Shown here: piece by piece, positions 4,981 through 5,055 of the stretch | How the letters are laid out: every line of letters begins with the position of its first letter | How positions within the stretch are numbered: the first letter of the stretch is position 1 | Origin: Pseudanabaenaceae cyanobacterium MP8IB2.15 | Lineage (GTDB): Bacteria; Cyanobacteriota; Cyanobacteriia; Pseudanabaenales; Pseudanabaenaceae | Length of the DNA stretch: 5,055 bases | Direction: 5' to 3' | NCBI GenBank assembly: GCA_030248825.1 | Contig: JARCMB010000022.1 | Location: 1 to 5,055, forward strand | The notes under the pieces: model-generated | Told to the model about the DNA's origin: nothing | Seen by the model: the letters and a program-made list of their open reading frames with translations, nothing else | Databases searched by the model: none | Translations under genes and position numbers: made by a program

Positions 4981-5055
4981 ATCAGAATTTAACGATTAAA
5001 ATCTTTAAACTAACTGGCTCGAACAGAGAGCAGAGTTTGTTTCTGGACTGGTAGA

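Overview
The window looks like chromosomal DNA of a cyanobacterium. Three things point there. Two small proteins resemble the cyanobacterium-restricted DUF1830 and DUF1816 families. A Ser/Thr kinase carries the '4-Cys prefix' typical of cyanobacterial kinases. The hexamer CGATCG, the core of the cyanobacterial HIP1 element, occurs 21 times in 5 kb, where about one would be expected by chance. I cannot fix the genus. There are no phage, IS, CRISPR, tRNA or rRNA signals.

Layout, left to right: (1) 1-528 (+), the 3' part of a cyclophilin-type peptidyl-prolyl isomerase, cut by the window edge. (2) 553-1416 (-), convergent with it, an exported protein with two SPOR-like modules; a hairpin lies between the two stop codons. 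(3) 1417-1624, a 208-bp divergent intergenic region with only weak promoter-like elements. (4) 1625-3049 (+), a Ser/Thr kinase with an N-terminal four-cysteine motif, a complete kinase domain, a Pro-rich linker and four predicted membrane helices. (5) 3117-3848 (+), 67 bp downstream, a protein made almost entirely of 45 uninterrupted pentapeptide repeats. (6) 4923 to 3880 (-), a compact three-gene cluster in the order DUF1830-like protein, DUF1816-like protein, stand-alone CheY-like receiver, with gaps of 39 and 36 bp.

How the genes may work together: the kinase and pentapeptide protein are probably co-transcribed. From memory, Synechocystis SpkB joins a Cys-motif kinase and pentapeptide repeats in one polypeptide, so this pair may be a split version of that architecture. 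The minus-strand trio is probably one operon whose product set is two small proteins of unknown function plus a phospho-receiver. It converges on the pentapeptide gene. No complete new system can be demonstrated. The best leads are the kinase/pentapeptide pair, the nine-pentapeptide super-period in the repeat protein, and the DUF1830-DUF1816-receiver cluster with a 10-bp-spaced direct repeat just upstream of its first start codon.
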